A stretch of DNA of 8,411 nt from contig JALQVJ010000267.1 in NCBI GenBank assembly GCA_023260355.1, forward strand, positions 1 to 8,411, read 5' to 3'. A model generated the notes under the pieces. It made no database searches. It was not told the origin of the DNA and saw only the letters and a list, made by a program, of their open reading frames with translations. Below, one piece after another: positions 1-6,713 of the stretch. The position numbers and the translations under genes are program-made. The DNA comes from Burkholderiaceae bacterium (GTDB lineage: Bacteria; Pseudomonadota; Gammaproteobacteria; Burkholderiales; Burkholderiaceae_C). Each line of letters opens with the position of its first letter. The first letter of the stretch is position 1.

Positions 1-127
1 CAAGCCCGGCTGTAGATGTGCAGTCTGTTCCTCGTTTCAAGCAACACAGGTCGCGTCTGTCGACAGGAAAAGGTCGCCAAAGAAATCAGCATGCCAACAC
101 CGTTGACTTCGCGGGAAGTCCCTGTAG
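1..127. other. Unassigned DNA left of the IS5 remnant
   Basis: I see no convincing gene here. The segment abuts the point where the IS5-family transposase reading (minus strand) stops resembling its family, just after the residues FGMKA. It is therefore either the deletion partner of that IS or the edge of another element. Short open frames cross it on both strands, but none has a recognisable motif or a good ribosome binding site. Confidence 0.4.
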
Positions 128-654
128 CGCCTTCATTCCAAAGTGCCGCTGGTTGCCCTTCTTGGTCTGGTGCATCTGCGGGTCGCGCTCGCCTTTGCTA
201 TTCTTGGTCGAGCTGGGTGCTGCAATCAGCGTGGCGTCGATGGCCGCGCCGTTTTTGAGCGGCAGCCCTTTGGCGGCCAGCGTGCTGTTGACGGTGGCCA
301 GTATCTGCAGGCTGAGCTGGTGCTCTTCGAGCGGTGGGGAAAGCGCAGGATGCTCACGCGATCCGGAATGCGCTCGCTACCCGAGAGTCCTGCGAAGCCG
401 CGGTACAGCGGCGTCTCGAACAGGGCCTCTTCCATGGCCAAGTCAGACAGGCCAAACCACTGCTGCAAGAAATGAATGCGCACCATGGTCTCGTGCGCAA
501 ACGGCGGGCGCCCTGTGCTGGCCACTGGCGAGGCCGCAGCAATCAGCGCAATGAGTTCTCGCCACGGCACCACCAACTCCATCTCGTCCAGGAACACAGC
601 CTTGCGTGTGCGCCAGGTGCTCAGGTTCAGTCCCAGTTCTGCTTGTTTCTGCAT
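128..654 (-). pseudogene. IS5-family transposase, N-terminal part, frameshifted and truncated
   Basis: This is a broken DDE transposase that would have cut and joined the ends of an IS5-family element. Reading from the ATG at 654, the N-terminal InsH-like domain is clear: RTRKAVFLDEME, IHFLQQWFGLSD, AMEEALFETPLYRGFAGLSG and ERIPDRVSILRF. Near 331-336 the frame is lost by what looks like a one-base deletion. The other frame then continues with the expected LEEHQLSLQILATVNSTLAA, followed by AAIDATLIAAPSSTKN and KKGNQRHFGMKA. The family match stops near 128, inside the catalytic domain. A first catalytic aspartate is probably the one in AIDATLIA; the later acidic residues are absent. With a frameshift and about half its length missing it cannot be active. 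Confidence 0.85.
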
Positions 655-721
655 GGCTTGATTGTTCCGCCACGCCGGCCCTCATGCCATCGGGGATTGC
701 ACGAAGTTTTGAACACCATCC
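128..721 (-). mobile_element. IS5-family insertion sequence, 5' remnant
   Basis: This is the left part of an IS5-family element: about 67 bp upstream of the transposase plus roughly the first half of the transposase gene. The outer end is tentatively placed at 721. Read on the minus strand, the sequence there is TTAG followed by GGATGGTGTTC, and TTAG fits the YTAR target known for the IS5 subgroup. The opposite end and the second half of the transposase are missing, so the second terminal repeat cannot be compared and the end position is an inference. Confidence 0.6.
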
Positions 722-761
722 CTAAGAAGGCACGATATTCCTTGCACGCAACTTCTCCTGA

Positions 762-1058
762 ATGCCTCATGACGAATACACCTGCGAAGGAAGGTCTGCA
801 CGACCCGTTCTGGCACGTGAGTTGATTCGTGTGATCTCAGGTGAAGGCGATTGTGCTCGGTTCATTGCCGCAGAGGCGGGCCTCGCAGAGCCTTTATCGG
901 ATATCAAGATGCTGATCCACGTAAGCACCTCCGAGTATGCGGAGAGGACTGTCGACGCGGTTCTACTCACCCCAGAGTACCCTAGCCAACTCGCTCAACT
1001 GAACCAACAGGCTCAACAGAGGAGCCGCCCAGCTCAAGTGTGCTGGTCATGCACCTGA
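762..1058 (+). CDS. Hypothetical protein fragment, 3' end cut by the IS3 element
   Basis: I do not recognise this 98-residue open frame. It lies in the 329-bp island (727-1055) between the IS5 remnant and the complete IS3 element. The middle part looks protein-like (ELIRVISGEGDCARFIAAEA, then SDIKMLIHVSTSEYAERTVD). No domain, signal peptide or membrane segment is evident. Its TGA stop is the first three bases of the IS3 terminal repeat (1056-1058), so any real gene here was longer and has been truncated. There is no good Shine-Dalgarno sequence before the ATG at 762, and the true start may lie elsewhere or be lost. A minus-strand frame also crosses the island but looks no better. It could be non-coding. 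Confidence 0.25.
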   Translation: MPHDEYTCEGRSARPVLARELIRVISGEGDCARFIAAEAGLAEPLSDIKMLIHVSTSEYAERTVDAVLLTPEYPSQLAQLNQQAQQRSRPAQVCWSCT

Positions 1059-1081
1059 ATCGCCCCGGGTTTCGTGGAGGC
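1056..1081 (+). repeat. Terminal inverted repeat of the IS3 element, orfB-side end
   Basis: This 26-bp end pairs with the repeat at 2351-2376 at 24 of 26 positions, with mismatches at repeat positions 18 and 20. It is the presumed binding and cleavage site for the OrfAB transposase. It lies 39 bp beyond the orfB stop codon. Confidence 0.9.
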
Positions 1082-1094
1082 CGGTTGGTTTAAG

Positions 1095-2003
1095 TCAGGC
1101 CGCCACCATGGAGGACTGACTGGCGAGTTGCCGGTAGTAGTTTGCCTCAGCCTCTGCAGGAGGGATGTATCCGATGGGTCCGAGCAGCCGGTGATGGTTG
1201 AACCAGGACACCCATTCCAGCGTTGCCAGCTCCACCGATTCACGGGTTGGCCATGACCGGCGATGAATCACCTCGGCCTTGTACAGACCGTTGATGGTCT
1301 CGGCTAAAGCGTTGTCGTAGCTGTCGCCCTTGCTGCCCACCGAGGGCTCGATGCCTGCCTCTGACAGCCGTTCGCTGTAGCGAATGCTGACGTATTGCGA
1401 CCCCCTGTCGGAATGGTGAATCAATGCGCCATCACGCTCGGGCTGCCGGGCATACAGCGCCTGCTCCAGGGCATCCAGAACGAAGTCCGTGTGCATGGAG
1501 GTACTGACCCGCCAGCCCACGATGCGCCGGGCATACACATCGATCACGAAGGCCACGTACAGCCAGCCTTGCCAGGTTGAAACGTAGGTGAAGTCCGAGA
1601 CCCACAGCTGGTTCGGCCGCTCGGCCTTGAACTGCCGATTGACCCGATCCAGCGGGCAAGGGGCCTTCATGTCGCTGAGGGTGGTGCGCACCACCTTGCC
1701 CCGGCGCACGCCCTGCAAGCCCAGTCGCTTCATCAACCGCTCAACCGTGCAGCGGGCAATGACAACTCCCTCCCGGTTCATCTGTTTCCAGACCTTGTCG
1801 GCGCCGTAGACCCGCATGTTGGCTTGCCAGACGCGCTCAACGTGCGGCACCAGGGTGTCGTCACGCTGGGCGCGCGGGCAGCGCAGCTGGGGATTTCGCT
1901 GATGAGCAGCATGGCGCCAATAGCCTGACGGGGCGATCTGCAGCACTTTGCAGATCGACTCGACCCCGTAGGCCTGTCGATGCTGATCGACGAAGTTGTT
2001 CAG
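1095..2003 (-). CDS. IS3-family transposase OrfB (catalytic subunit)
   Basis: This is the DDE/RNase H-fold integrase part of an IS3-family transposase, normally made as an OrfAB fusion. In order from the N-terminus it has an HTH_21-type region (around [28 protein letters not shown]) and then an rve-type catalytic core. The three acidic residues are visible as the D of WVSDFTYV, the D of HHSDRGSQY and the E of [13 protein letters not shown]. The last two are 35 residues apart, the classic D(35)E spacing. The C-terminus ([20 protein letters not shown]) is complete. No ATG fits the start. The frame stays open back through a CTG at 2003 ([18 protein letters not shown] follows) into orfA, and a GTG at 1946 would remove these conserved residues. 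Translation by frameshifting from orfA is therefore the likely route. Confidence 0.9.
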   Translation of the reverse strand: MNNFVDQHRQAYGVESICKVLQIAPSGYWRHAAHQRNPQLRCPRAQRDDTLVPHVERVWQANMRVYGADKVWKQMNREGVVIARCTVERLMKRLGLQGVRRGKVVRTTLSDMKAPCPLDRVNRQFKAERPNQLWVSDFTYVSTWQGWLYVAFVIDVYARRIVGWRVSTSMHTDFVLDALEQALYARQPERDGALIHHSDRGSQYVSIRYSERLSEAGIEPSVGSKGDSYDNALAETINGLYKAEVIHRRSWPTRESVELATLEWVSWFNHHRLLGPIGYIPPAEAEANYYRQLASQSSMVAA

Positions 2004-2326
2004 GACTTCAGACGGCGGTCGAGCTCCGCCTGGGCGAAAAACGCGCTGGCCAGCTTCAGGATCTCGTTGGCTTTGCGCAGCTCTTTGACCTCGCGCTCCA
2101 GCGCCTTCATCTGTTCACGTTCGGATGTCGTGATGCCGTCGCGCACGCCGGAATCGATCTGGTCTCGCTTGACCCATTCGTTGAGGGTCTGGGGCACGCA
2201 GCCGATCTTGGGGGCGATGGACTCGATGGTGGCCCACAGCGAGGGGTACTCGCCTCTGTGCTCACGCACCATGCGAACAGCACGCTCGCGGACCTCAGGT
2301 GAAAACTGGTTCGACTTCTTGCTCAT
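2000..2326 (-). CDS. IS3-family OrfA (DNA-binding helix-turn-helix protein)
   Basis: This 108-residue protein is the InsE/HTH_Tnp_1-type subunit that recognises the IS ends and regulates transposition. It starts [19 protein letters not shown] and has a helix-turn-helix around residues 10-55 ([20 protein letters not shown]). A leucine-rich coiled coil follows ([20 protein letters not shown]), typical of the IS3 oligomerisation segment, and it ends with the family hallmark [16 protein letters not shown]. The ATG at 2326 is preceded by a good ribosome binding site (GAGG, 8 bases upstream). The stop overlaps the orfB frame, which lies at -1, so OrfA alone or an OrfAB fusion can be made. It appears intact. 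Confidence 0.9.
   Translation of the reverse strand: MSKKSNQFSPEVRERAVRMVREHRGEYPSLWATIESIAPKIGCVPQTLNEWVKRDQIDSGVRDGITTSEREQMKALEREVKELRKANEILKLASAFFAQAELDRRLKS
2036..2042 (-). other. Candidate -1 programmed frameshift site between orfA and orfB
   Basis: On the minus strand the sequence is GTTTTTC, read by orfA as TTT TTC (the FF of SAFFAQAE). Slipping back one base reads GTT TTT and enters the orfB frame. That frame has no stop from here through to the end of orfB. This is the expected location for IS3-family frameshifting. The heptamer is not the strongest kind, because the first codon re-pairs imperfectly, so the exact slip site is inferred. Confidence 0.55.
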
Positions 2327-2350
2327 GGCTCAATCCTCTCAGAGAAAAGA

Positions 2351-2376
2351 GCCTCCTCAAAACCCGGGGCGATTCA
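2351..2376 (-). repeat. Terminal inverted repeat of the IS3 element, orfA-side end
   Basis: This is the partner of the repeat at 1056-1081, reading TGAATCGCCCCGGGTTTTGA and onward on the minus strand. It sits 24 bp upstream of the orfA start, so any promoter for orfA must lie in or just outside this end. Confidence 0.9.
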
Positions 2377-2789
2377 TCTGGACGGCTGAGGGCTGGCTGT
2401 ATGCGGCGGCGGTGATGGACCTGTACTCACGCCGCATCGTGGGGTGGTCGATGAGCGACACCATGCAGGCCAAGATGGTGAGCGACGCATTGCTGATGGC
2501 CCTTTGGCGACGCGGCAAACCCAGCTCGCTGATGCACCACTCGGACCAGGGCAGTCAATACACCAGCGACGACTTCCAGCAACTGCTCAAGGCACAGGGC
2601 ATCACCTGCAGCATGAGCCGTCGCGGTGAGTGCTGGGACAACGCTGCGATGGAGAGCTTCTTCTCGTCGATGAAGACTGAACGGCTCAGCCGCAAGGTCT
2701 ACCGGACAAGGGAAGAAGCCAGGTCCGACGTGTTCGATTACATCGAGCGCTTCTACAACCCGGTGCGCAAACACTCAAAGCTAGACTGA
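2377..2789 (+). pseudogene. IS3-family transposase OrfB, C-terminal catalytic fragment
   Basis: This is the C-terminal two-thirds of an IS3-family integrase domain, in the orientation opposite to the IS to its left. It opens abruptly at WTAEGWLYAAAVMDLYSRRI, which in relatives directly follows the first catalytic aspartate (DITYI...), so the N-terminal half is missing. The second aspartate (HHSDQGSQYTSDDF) and the glutamate (DNAAMESFFSSMKTE) are present with D(35)E spacing. The end, FDYIERFYNPVRKHSKLD then stop, is short of the usual YxSPxxFE tail, so the 3' end is also cut or altered near 2785. The fragment lacks a start and a complete active site. It may belong to the same IS type as the next element or to a different one; the protein alone does not decide. 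Confidence 0.85.
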
Positions 2790-2851
2790 CCTTGTCCCCG
2801 AAAAACGTACTCCATAGCCGAAGTTGAGAATGGATTCATGGAGCACGAAAG

Positions 2852-3157
2852 ATGAGCAAGAAAGACGGATCGAATCGCCGAGCGCGGTACACGGTGGAGT
2901 TCAAGCTAGAGGCCGTCAGGCTGGTCAAGGCGGGGCAGGAAGCGTCCGTGACGGCGCGTGTGCTGGGGGTGCCCAAGCAGACGCTGAGCAACTGGGTGCG
3001 GCTGGCTGACACGGGTGCGTTGCAAGGCGCAGGTGAACGCCCGGTGAGTGCCGAGCAGATGGAGCTGGCGAGGCTGCGCGCGGAGCTGGCGCGTGTGAAG
3101 ATGGAGCGCGACATCCTAAAAAAAGCGACGGCGTACTTTGCGAGGGAGTCGCTGTGA
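2852..3157 (+). CDS. IS3-family OrfA (helix-turn-helix protein)
   Basis: This 101-residue protein is the DNA-binding subunit of the truncated IS3 element. A HTH_Tnp_1 domain spans about residues 10-50 (RYTVEFKLEAVRLVKAGQEA, then TARVLGVPKQTLSNWVRLAD). A leucine-zipper-like stretch follows at about 67-92 (QMELARLRAELARVKMERDI), then the family hallmark LKKATAYFARES. The ATG at 2852 has GGAG 8 bases upstream. The stop overlaps the next gene's GTG as GTGA. It differs clearly in sequence from the OrfA at 2000-2326, so the two elements are of different types. The protein looks intact, but its catalytic partner is not. Confidence 0.9.
   Translation: MSKKDGSNRRARYTVEFKLEAVRLVKAGQEASVTARVLGVPKQTLSNWVRLADTGALQGAGERPVSAEQMELARLRAELARVKMERDILKKATAYFARESL
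3118..3125 (+). other. Slippery A7G site for -1 frameshifting, orfA to orfB
   Basis: Seven adenines followed by G are read by orfA as AAA AAA GCG, preceded by CTA. This gives the heptamer A AAA AAA, a classic -1 slippery sequence in IS3-family elements. Moving back one base enters the orfB frame 36 bases before its GTG at 3154, and that stretch has no stop. Confidence 0.8.
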
Positions 3158-3540
3158 AGTACGCCTGGATTTTTCTGTTCCGCGCGATGTGGCCAATCAC
3201 GTTGATCTGCGAGGTTCTGAACGTCAGTGTCAGCGGCTACTTCGAGCACCAGCGCAGGCGCGCGCAAGACCGGCCCAGCCTGCCCGGCGGGCGGCACAGC
3301 AACGAGGCGCTGCTGGCGCATATCCGAGCCATCCACGCCGAAGTCAAAGGCGAATACGGCTGGCCAAGGGTATGGAAGGAGTTGCTCGCGCGCGGCATCC
3401 GGGTGGGCAAAGACCGCGTTCAGCGGCTCATGAAGGCGCATGGCATCAAGGCCCGAGGCAAGAGAAAGTTTGTCGTCACCACCGACAGCAAACACAGCTT
3501 GCCAGTGGCGGGGTCTCCTCGTTTTCAGTGCAATAAGTGA
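3154..3540 (+). pseudogene. IS3-family transposase OrfB, N-terminal fragment ending in IS1071
   Basis: Only the N-terminal part of this integrase remains. Native sequence runs from the GTG at 3154 to 3509 and begins with family-typical KYAWIFLF, then SVSGYFEHQRRRAQ. It includes an HTH_21 domain (EALLAHIRAIHAEVKGEYGW, RVQRLMKAHGIKARGK) and stops at TTDSKHSLPVA, just where the catalytic core should begin. The last ten codons (3510-3540) and the stop are read from the IS1071 inverted repeat. No DDE residue is present, so the protein cannot catalyse transposition. A truncated OrfAB fusion might still bind its own IS ends, which is speculative. Confidence 0.88.
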
Positions 3541-3619
3541 CGGTACGAAAAGCTAGCACTGGCGCGGAGGTGGTGTTGGTAGATCGTTGATTTCATTGAC
3601 TTTCCTGTTCACTTTCAAA
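3510..3619 (+). repeat. IS1071 inverted repeat, left (110 bp)
   Basis: This matches the right repeat at 102 of 110 positions by my count, with differences at repeat positions 39, 59, 66, 68, 75, 102, 107 and 108. The outer 38 bp, corresponding to the usual Tn3-family terminal repeat length, are identical. From here to 3652, the end of tnpA, there is no other gene. Confidence 0.93.
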
Positions 3620-3652
3620 TCTGCGATTCGTGGCGTCAAACCGTGGTCGGTT

Positions 3653-6568
3653 TCATCCATTGGTGCCAGTTATCGATGCATTTGGCCGCGAAGGCAGGAT
3701 TTGGTCAGCATAGCGGTCAACCGGGAAGCGAAACACACCCCGCAAGTTGATGCTCTCCAGCCTGGTGGGCGCAATCTTCCCGATCAGTTCCGGTGGAATG
3801 ACCTGGCGGCGGTTCGACCAGCGATCCAGGACCGCCTGCATCTGTGAGGTATTCCACGCCATCACGATGTTGGCCATCAGGCTCAACGCATCGGCCACAG
3901 CCTGCATTTCATCGACACGTTTGGCCTGCGCCGGGCTGATCCGGCCGGTATAAATGGCGCGCTTGAGGGCGTTAACAGCCTCGCCCCGATTGAGCACCCG
4001 GCGCAACTCGTTCCTGAAAGCGTCCTTGACAAAGTAGTCAGCCAAAAACGCCGTACGCAGCAACCGCCCCAATTGCACGCCAGCCTCATAGATTGGATCG
4101 CCCTGGGCGGCAGAACCGAACCGCGCAAGAGCTGCCACCGCACTGGCATGTCCGCTCATGACCGAGGCTGCCAGGTGCACCAGACTATCCCAATGCTTTT
4201 CGATCAAAGCGACGTCGACATTGGCTTCGCACACCGCAGCGATTTCTGCGGGCACTTTGGTGCCGCGTGGCACAAAGAGGTGGCGCTGTTTGAGTTCCTT
4301 CAACCGCGGGCAAAGATCAAAACCAAGCAAACGGGCATGTGACATGGCAAAGTCGGTGTAGCCATGGGTATCCACAGCAAGCTGGCTGGTCTCCAGCTTT
4401 TCTTGGCGGATGACACCTTCAATGGCCACGCCCGCCTGGCGCTCATTGAGCACAAAGGGCTGCGCATGGAAGATGCCCCACCGGTCTTTTACATGGGAGT
4501 AGATTCCAATGGAAGGTGTGTTGCGCCGAGGATCAAGCCGGGCTTGCCACACCCGTTTGGTGGTCTCCATGCTCATCATGTCAGAAGATGCCAAATCGGA
4601 CCGCCCCCAGGTGGCGGCAATCGGGTGTCGCTGCATGAATTCCAGCACAGCCTGGCAGGCCTGGCTCAGACGCCGTTCGTCCCGCGCCCAGCGCATGGCC
4701 TGGCGAATGCTGGTGGCAGACAATTGCGGAATCATGCGCGCGCATTCGACCGCAGTCAGACTGGTGCCGTGGGCCATGATGCCGGCATAGACCATCAGCA
4801 GCTCGTCGGTAGAGCGCGGCTCACGTCCGAGCATGATCCAGCTAAAGCGCACCTGGGCGTCAACGGCCAGAATCACTTCCGGCAATTGAACCTCACCGAT
4901 GCGGTGATCCAAAGCCGCGCGCAGCTTGGTCACTTCTGGGTCTTCGTCCTCTGCGGGCAATGGCGACAAATGGAGTTCATCATCCACGCGCAGTACGCCA
5001 CTGCGGGCTGCAGCGGCCACCGCATCGACACCGGCAGTTACTCTGGCCAGCAAAGGCTTCAAGAAAGTGGCAGCCTTGCTGGGTAACGATAGACGGGCAT
5101 AGTGTTTCTTGGACTCTGCCTGCCAACGCTCGTCCGTGAAGAACAAGCGCGCACGACCCCGAAAGCTCAGGCTGTGCTCAATCCAGACCGAGCCATTGCG
5201 CACCGCGCGGCGCAGGGCAAACAGGGTGGCCACCTCCAACGCCTGAAACGCCCGTTCCCGGTCTGGGCTGGAGATCGAAACCTGCCAGATCATTCCCAGA
5301 CTTGGTGCCACCACTTCAACTGGCAGCTTTCTGGATCCTTTGAGATATAAAGCTTGCAGCTTGGCAAGGTACTCGATGGCAGGATGCTCGCCGGTGGCCT
5401 GCCAGGGCAGCTTTGCAATGGCGACGAGCAACGACCGCACGGGGCGAATTCCATCAATCAATCCCTCGCGGACCAGGGAGGCCCTGCTCGGTGGTTTGCG
5501 TTTCTGGGTTTCGGTGATCAAGGCTTCAAGACGGGCACGCAACTCAGCATCTGGCACCGCACCTTGCGCGCTCAAGGCAACAAGTTCGCCGAGCAGCGTT
5601 TTGTACATTGCGGCCCAATTGACGGTAGCGGGGACATCGGCGGCAGCCTGACGCCACAGATCGGCGATCCGGCGCTGCACCATAAGGATCAACTGGTCTG
5701 TGGTGGTGAACAGGCAATACCGAAGAAAGCATGCGACCTCCACGGTGCGCGCTGGCTCTTTGATCTTGGCTCCGGCTGAGGGCGGCCTGGAGACAAGTCG
5801 GCGCGCGTAGCGGCGCAAGATGAGATCGGGGATGTCTGCCAGGTGCTTATGAACGTCCAGCGTGTAAAGCAGGTCGATGCGCTCCAGTACCTCGCTGATT
5901 TGGCGGGTTGAGTGTTTCGCCGGTGCAGCCCATAGCCAACTCTGCTGGGTTTGTCCATCTGGGCGCAGCTCTGAAACTGAGGCTCGCCAGCGATCAAGTG
6001 TTGCTGGATCAACGCTGGCGGCGATGGCGGTGCCTGTTTCAACTTCAAGCTGGGCAAGTGCCGCCGCAATCAGTGTCCGAATTGCCCGCTCGTGCACGAT
6101 CACCAGCTTGTTCTTGTACAGCCATTGACGCGCCCGCACGAGTAGCTGATCGCGGTCGGCGCAGCGCGCCACTTCGTCGCGCAGTTCACGTACCAGTGAG
6201 CGGCGCTGGTGCTCGCTCATCCACTGGAATCCAAGGACCGTGCAGGCTACTTGTTGGTGATCGAATAGCGTGCGCCCGCGTTCATACATGGCTCTCAGCG
6301 AGGCGACTTCTGGTGCTGCAATGCCAAGCTCGTTGCCAAGGTGGCGCCACAAGGCTACTGGAATTACCCGAAAGGCACCGAGCAAACGCCCACTCATGCG
6401 CAGGAAACCAATATGGAGCGCCAGACCAAGCTTGTGGGAATCACCTCGGCGTGCATTGATTGCGTCGCGCTCGGCACCATCGAAGGTGAAAAATGCCTTC
6501 ATCTCGAAGTCGCTGATATCGCGGGGGAGCCCACGCATCCCCAAAAACGTTGTGTGCCAACCCTGCAT
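3653..6568 (-). CDS. tnpA: IS1071 transposase TnpA (Tn3 family)
   Basis: This is a 971-residue replicative transposase that binds the long inverted repeats and joins them to target DNA. I chose the ATG at 6568 (MQGWHTTFLGMRGLP) over an upstream in-frame TTG at 6580, because GAGG lies 6 bases before the ATG and because 971 residues agrees with the known protein. The N-terminal half is the DNA-binding region. The C-terminal half is the DDE_Tnp_Tn3 catalytic domain: D663 in SSDMMSM, D733 in AVDTHGYTDFA and E863 in LNRGEAVNALKRA. The 733-863 gap of 130 matches the 765-895 gap of Tn3 TnpA. The frame is open from end to end with no lost key residue, so it is probably active. No resolvase gene is present, so cointegrates would depend on homologous recombination. 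Confidence 0.96.
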   Translation of the reverse strand: MQGWHTTFLGMRGLPRDISDFEMKAFFTFDGAERDAINARRGDSHKLGLALHIGFLRMSGRLLGAFRVIPVALWRHLGNELGIAAPEVASLRAMYERGRTLFDHQQVACTVLGFQWMSEHQRRSLVRELRDEVARCADRDQLLVRARQWLYKNKLVIVHERAIRTLIAAALAQLEVETGTAIAASVDPATLDRWRASVSELRPDGQTQQSWLWAAPAKHSTRQISEVLERIDLLYTLDVHKHLADIPDLILRRYARRLVSRPPSAGAKIKEPARTVEVACFLRYCLFTTTDQLILMVQRRIADLWRQAAADVPATVNWAAMYKTLLGELVALSAQGAVPDAELRARLEALITETQKRKPPSRASLVREGLIDGIRPVRSLLVAIAKLPWQATGEHPAIEYLAKLQALYLKGSRKLPVEVVAPSLGMIWQVSISSPDRERAFQALEVATLFALRRAVRNGSVWIEHSLSFRGRARLFFTDERWQAESKKHYARLSLPSKAATFLKPLLARVTAGVDAVAAAARSGVLRVDDELHLSPLPAEDEDPEVTKLRAALDHRIGEVQLPEVILAVDAQVRFSWIMLGREPRSTDELLMVYAGIMAHGTSLTAVECARMIPQLSATSIRQAMRWARDERRLSQACQAVLEFMQRHPIAATWGRSDLASSDMMSMETTKRVWQARLDPRRNTPSIGIYSHVKDRWGIFHAQPFVLNERQAGVAIEGVIRQEKLETSQLAVDTHGYTDFAMSHARLLGFDLCPRLKELKQRHLFVPRGTKVPAEIAAVCEANVDVALIEKHWDSLVHLAASVMSGHASAVAALARFGSAAQGDPIYEAGVQLGRLLRTAFLADYFVKDAFRNELRRVLNRGEAVNALKRAIYTGRISPAQAKRVDEMQAVADALSLMANIVMAWNTSQMQAVLDRWSNRRQVIPPELIGKIAPTRLESINLRGVFRFPVDRYADQILPSRPNASITGTNG

Positions 6569-6574
6569 CGTGAA

Positions 6575-6578
6575 CCTC
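6575..6578 (-). promoter_or_regulatory. Ribosome binding site deciding the tnpA start
   Basis: On the minus strand GAGG is followed by six bases (TTCACG) and then ATG at 6568. The competing TTG at 6580 would sit on top of this site, so the ATG is favoured. Confidence 0.65.
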
Positions 6579-6603
6579 AAAAGTGGGAGGCCACCATACC
6601 CGT

Positions 6604-6713
6604 TTACAAAGCGAACAGGAAAGTCAATGAAATCAACGGTCTACCCAGACCACCCCCGCGCCAGTGCTAGCTTTGCGTACCGTCACTTATTGCACTGAAA
6701 ACGAGGAGACCCC
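6604..6713 (-). repeat. IS1071 inverted repeat, right (110 bp)
   Basis: This is the partner of the repeat at 3510-3619 and lies on the tnpA start side. The tnpA promoter must lie in or near this repeat. On the plus strand its outer 50 bp happen to be open in the frame of the adjoining Bug gene and supply a GTG at 6664. Confidence 0.93.

Larger units (their letters stand above)
1056..2376 (-). mobile_element. Complete IS3-family insertion sequence (1321 bp)
   Basis: Two terminal inverted repeats beginning TGAATCGCCCCGGGTTT enclose orfA and orfB, both read on the minus strand. The ends have the 5'-TG...CA-3' form usual for IS3. Length, gene order, overlapping frames and a candidate slippery site all fit an intact element. 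The three bases outside the ends differ (ACC on the left, TCT on the right), so no 3-bp or 4-bp target duplication is seen. The right end splits the orfB fragment that follows, yet the missing part of that orfB is not on the left side. I cannot assign the subgroup or an IS name without a search. Confidence 0.9.
2787..3509 (+). mobile_element. IS3-family insertion sequence, 5' part (truncated by IS1071)
   Basis: This is the orfA end of a second IS3-family element on the plus strand, carrying a whole orfA and the first third of orfB. It is cut exactly at the IS1071 boundary at 3509/3510. Its left end is placed near 2787-2795, where TG-initiated sequence (TGACCTTGTCCCCG) follows the preceding orfB fragment. 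The right end is lost, so the terminal repeat cannot be confirmed. The stretch 2790-2851 is the leader of this element and contains no other gene. Confidence 0.7.
3510..6713 (-). mobile_element. IS1071, complete (Tn3-family, 3204 bp)
   Basis: The element is bounded by GGGGTCTCCTCGTTTTCAGT and its reverse complement and contains one long transposase gene on the minus strand. Its length of 3204 bp equals the published length of IS1071, as I recall it. IS1071 is an unusual Tn3-family member: it has only tnpA, no resolvase, and very long inverted repeats. It commonly flanks catabolic genes on betaproteobacterial plasmids. Flanking five-base sequences are GTGGC (left) and CTCGA (right), so there is no target duplication. 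One end interrupts an IS3-family orfB and the other a Bug-family receptor gene. Confidence 0.97.

Noticed and set aside
1980..2376. Plus-strand open frame that extends the orfB fragment at 2377-2789 leftwards for about 130 codons
   Set aside because: This stretch is the antisense of orfA and the right terminal repeat of the complete IS3 element. Family similarity in this frame begins only after 2376.
4364..5086. A 240-codon plus-strand open frame inside IS1071, and several shorter ones
   Set aside because: They are antisense to the intact tnpA, show no recognisable motif, and are expected by chance in GC-rich coding DNA.
6580..6580. TTG as the start of tnpA, adding four residues
   Set aside because: The better-spaced GAGG serves the ATG at 6568, and the TTG overlaps that site.
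3510..6713. A resolvase gene or res site expected for a Tn3-family transposon
   Set aside because: No such gene or repeated res subsites are visible, and IS1071 is known to lack them, so the absence is normal.
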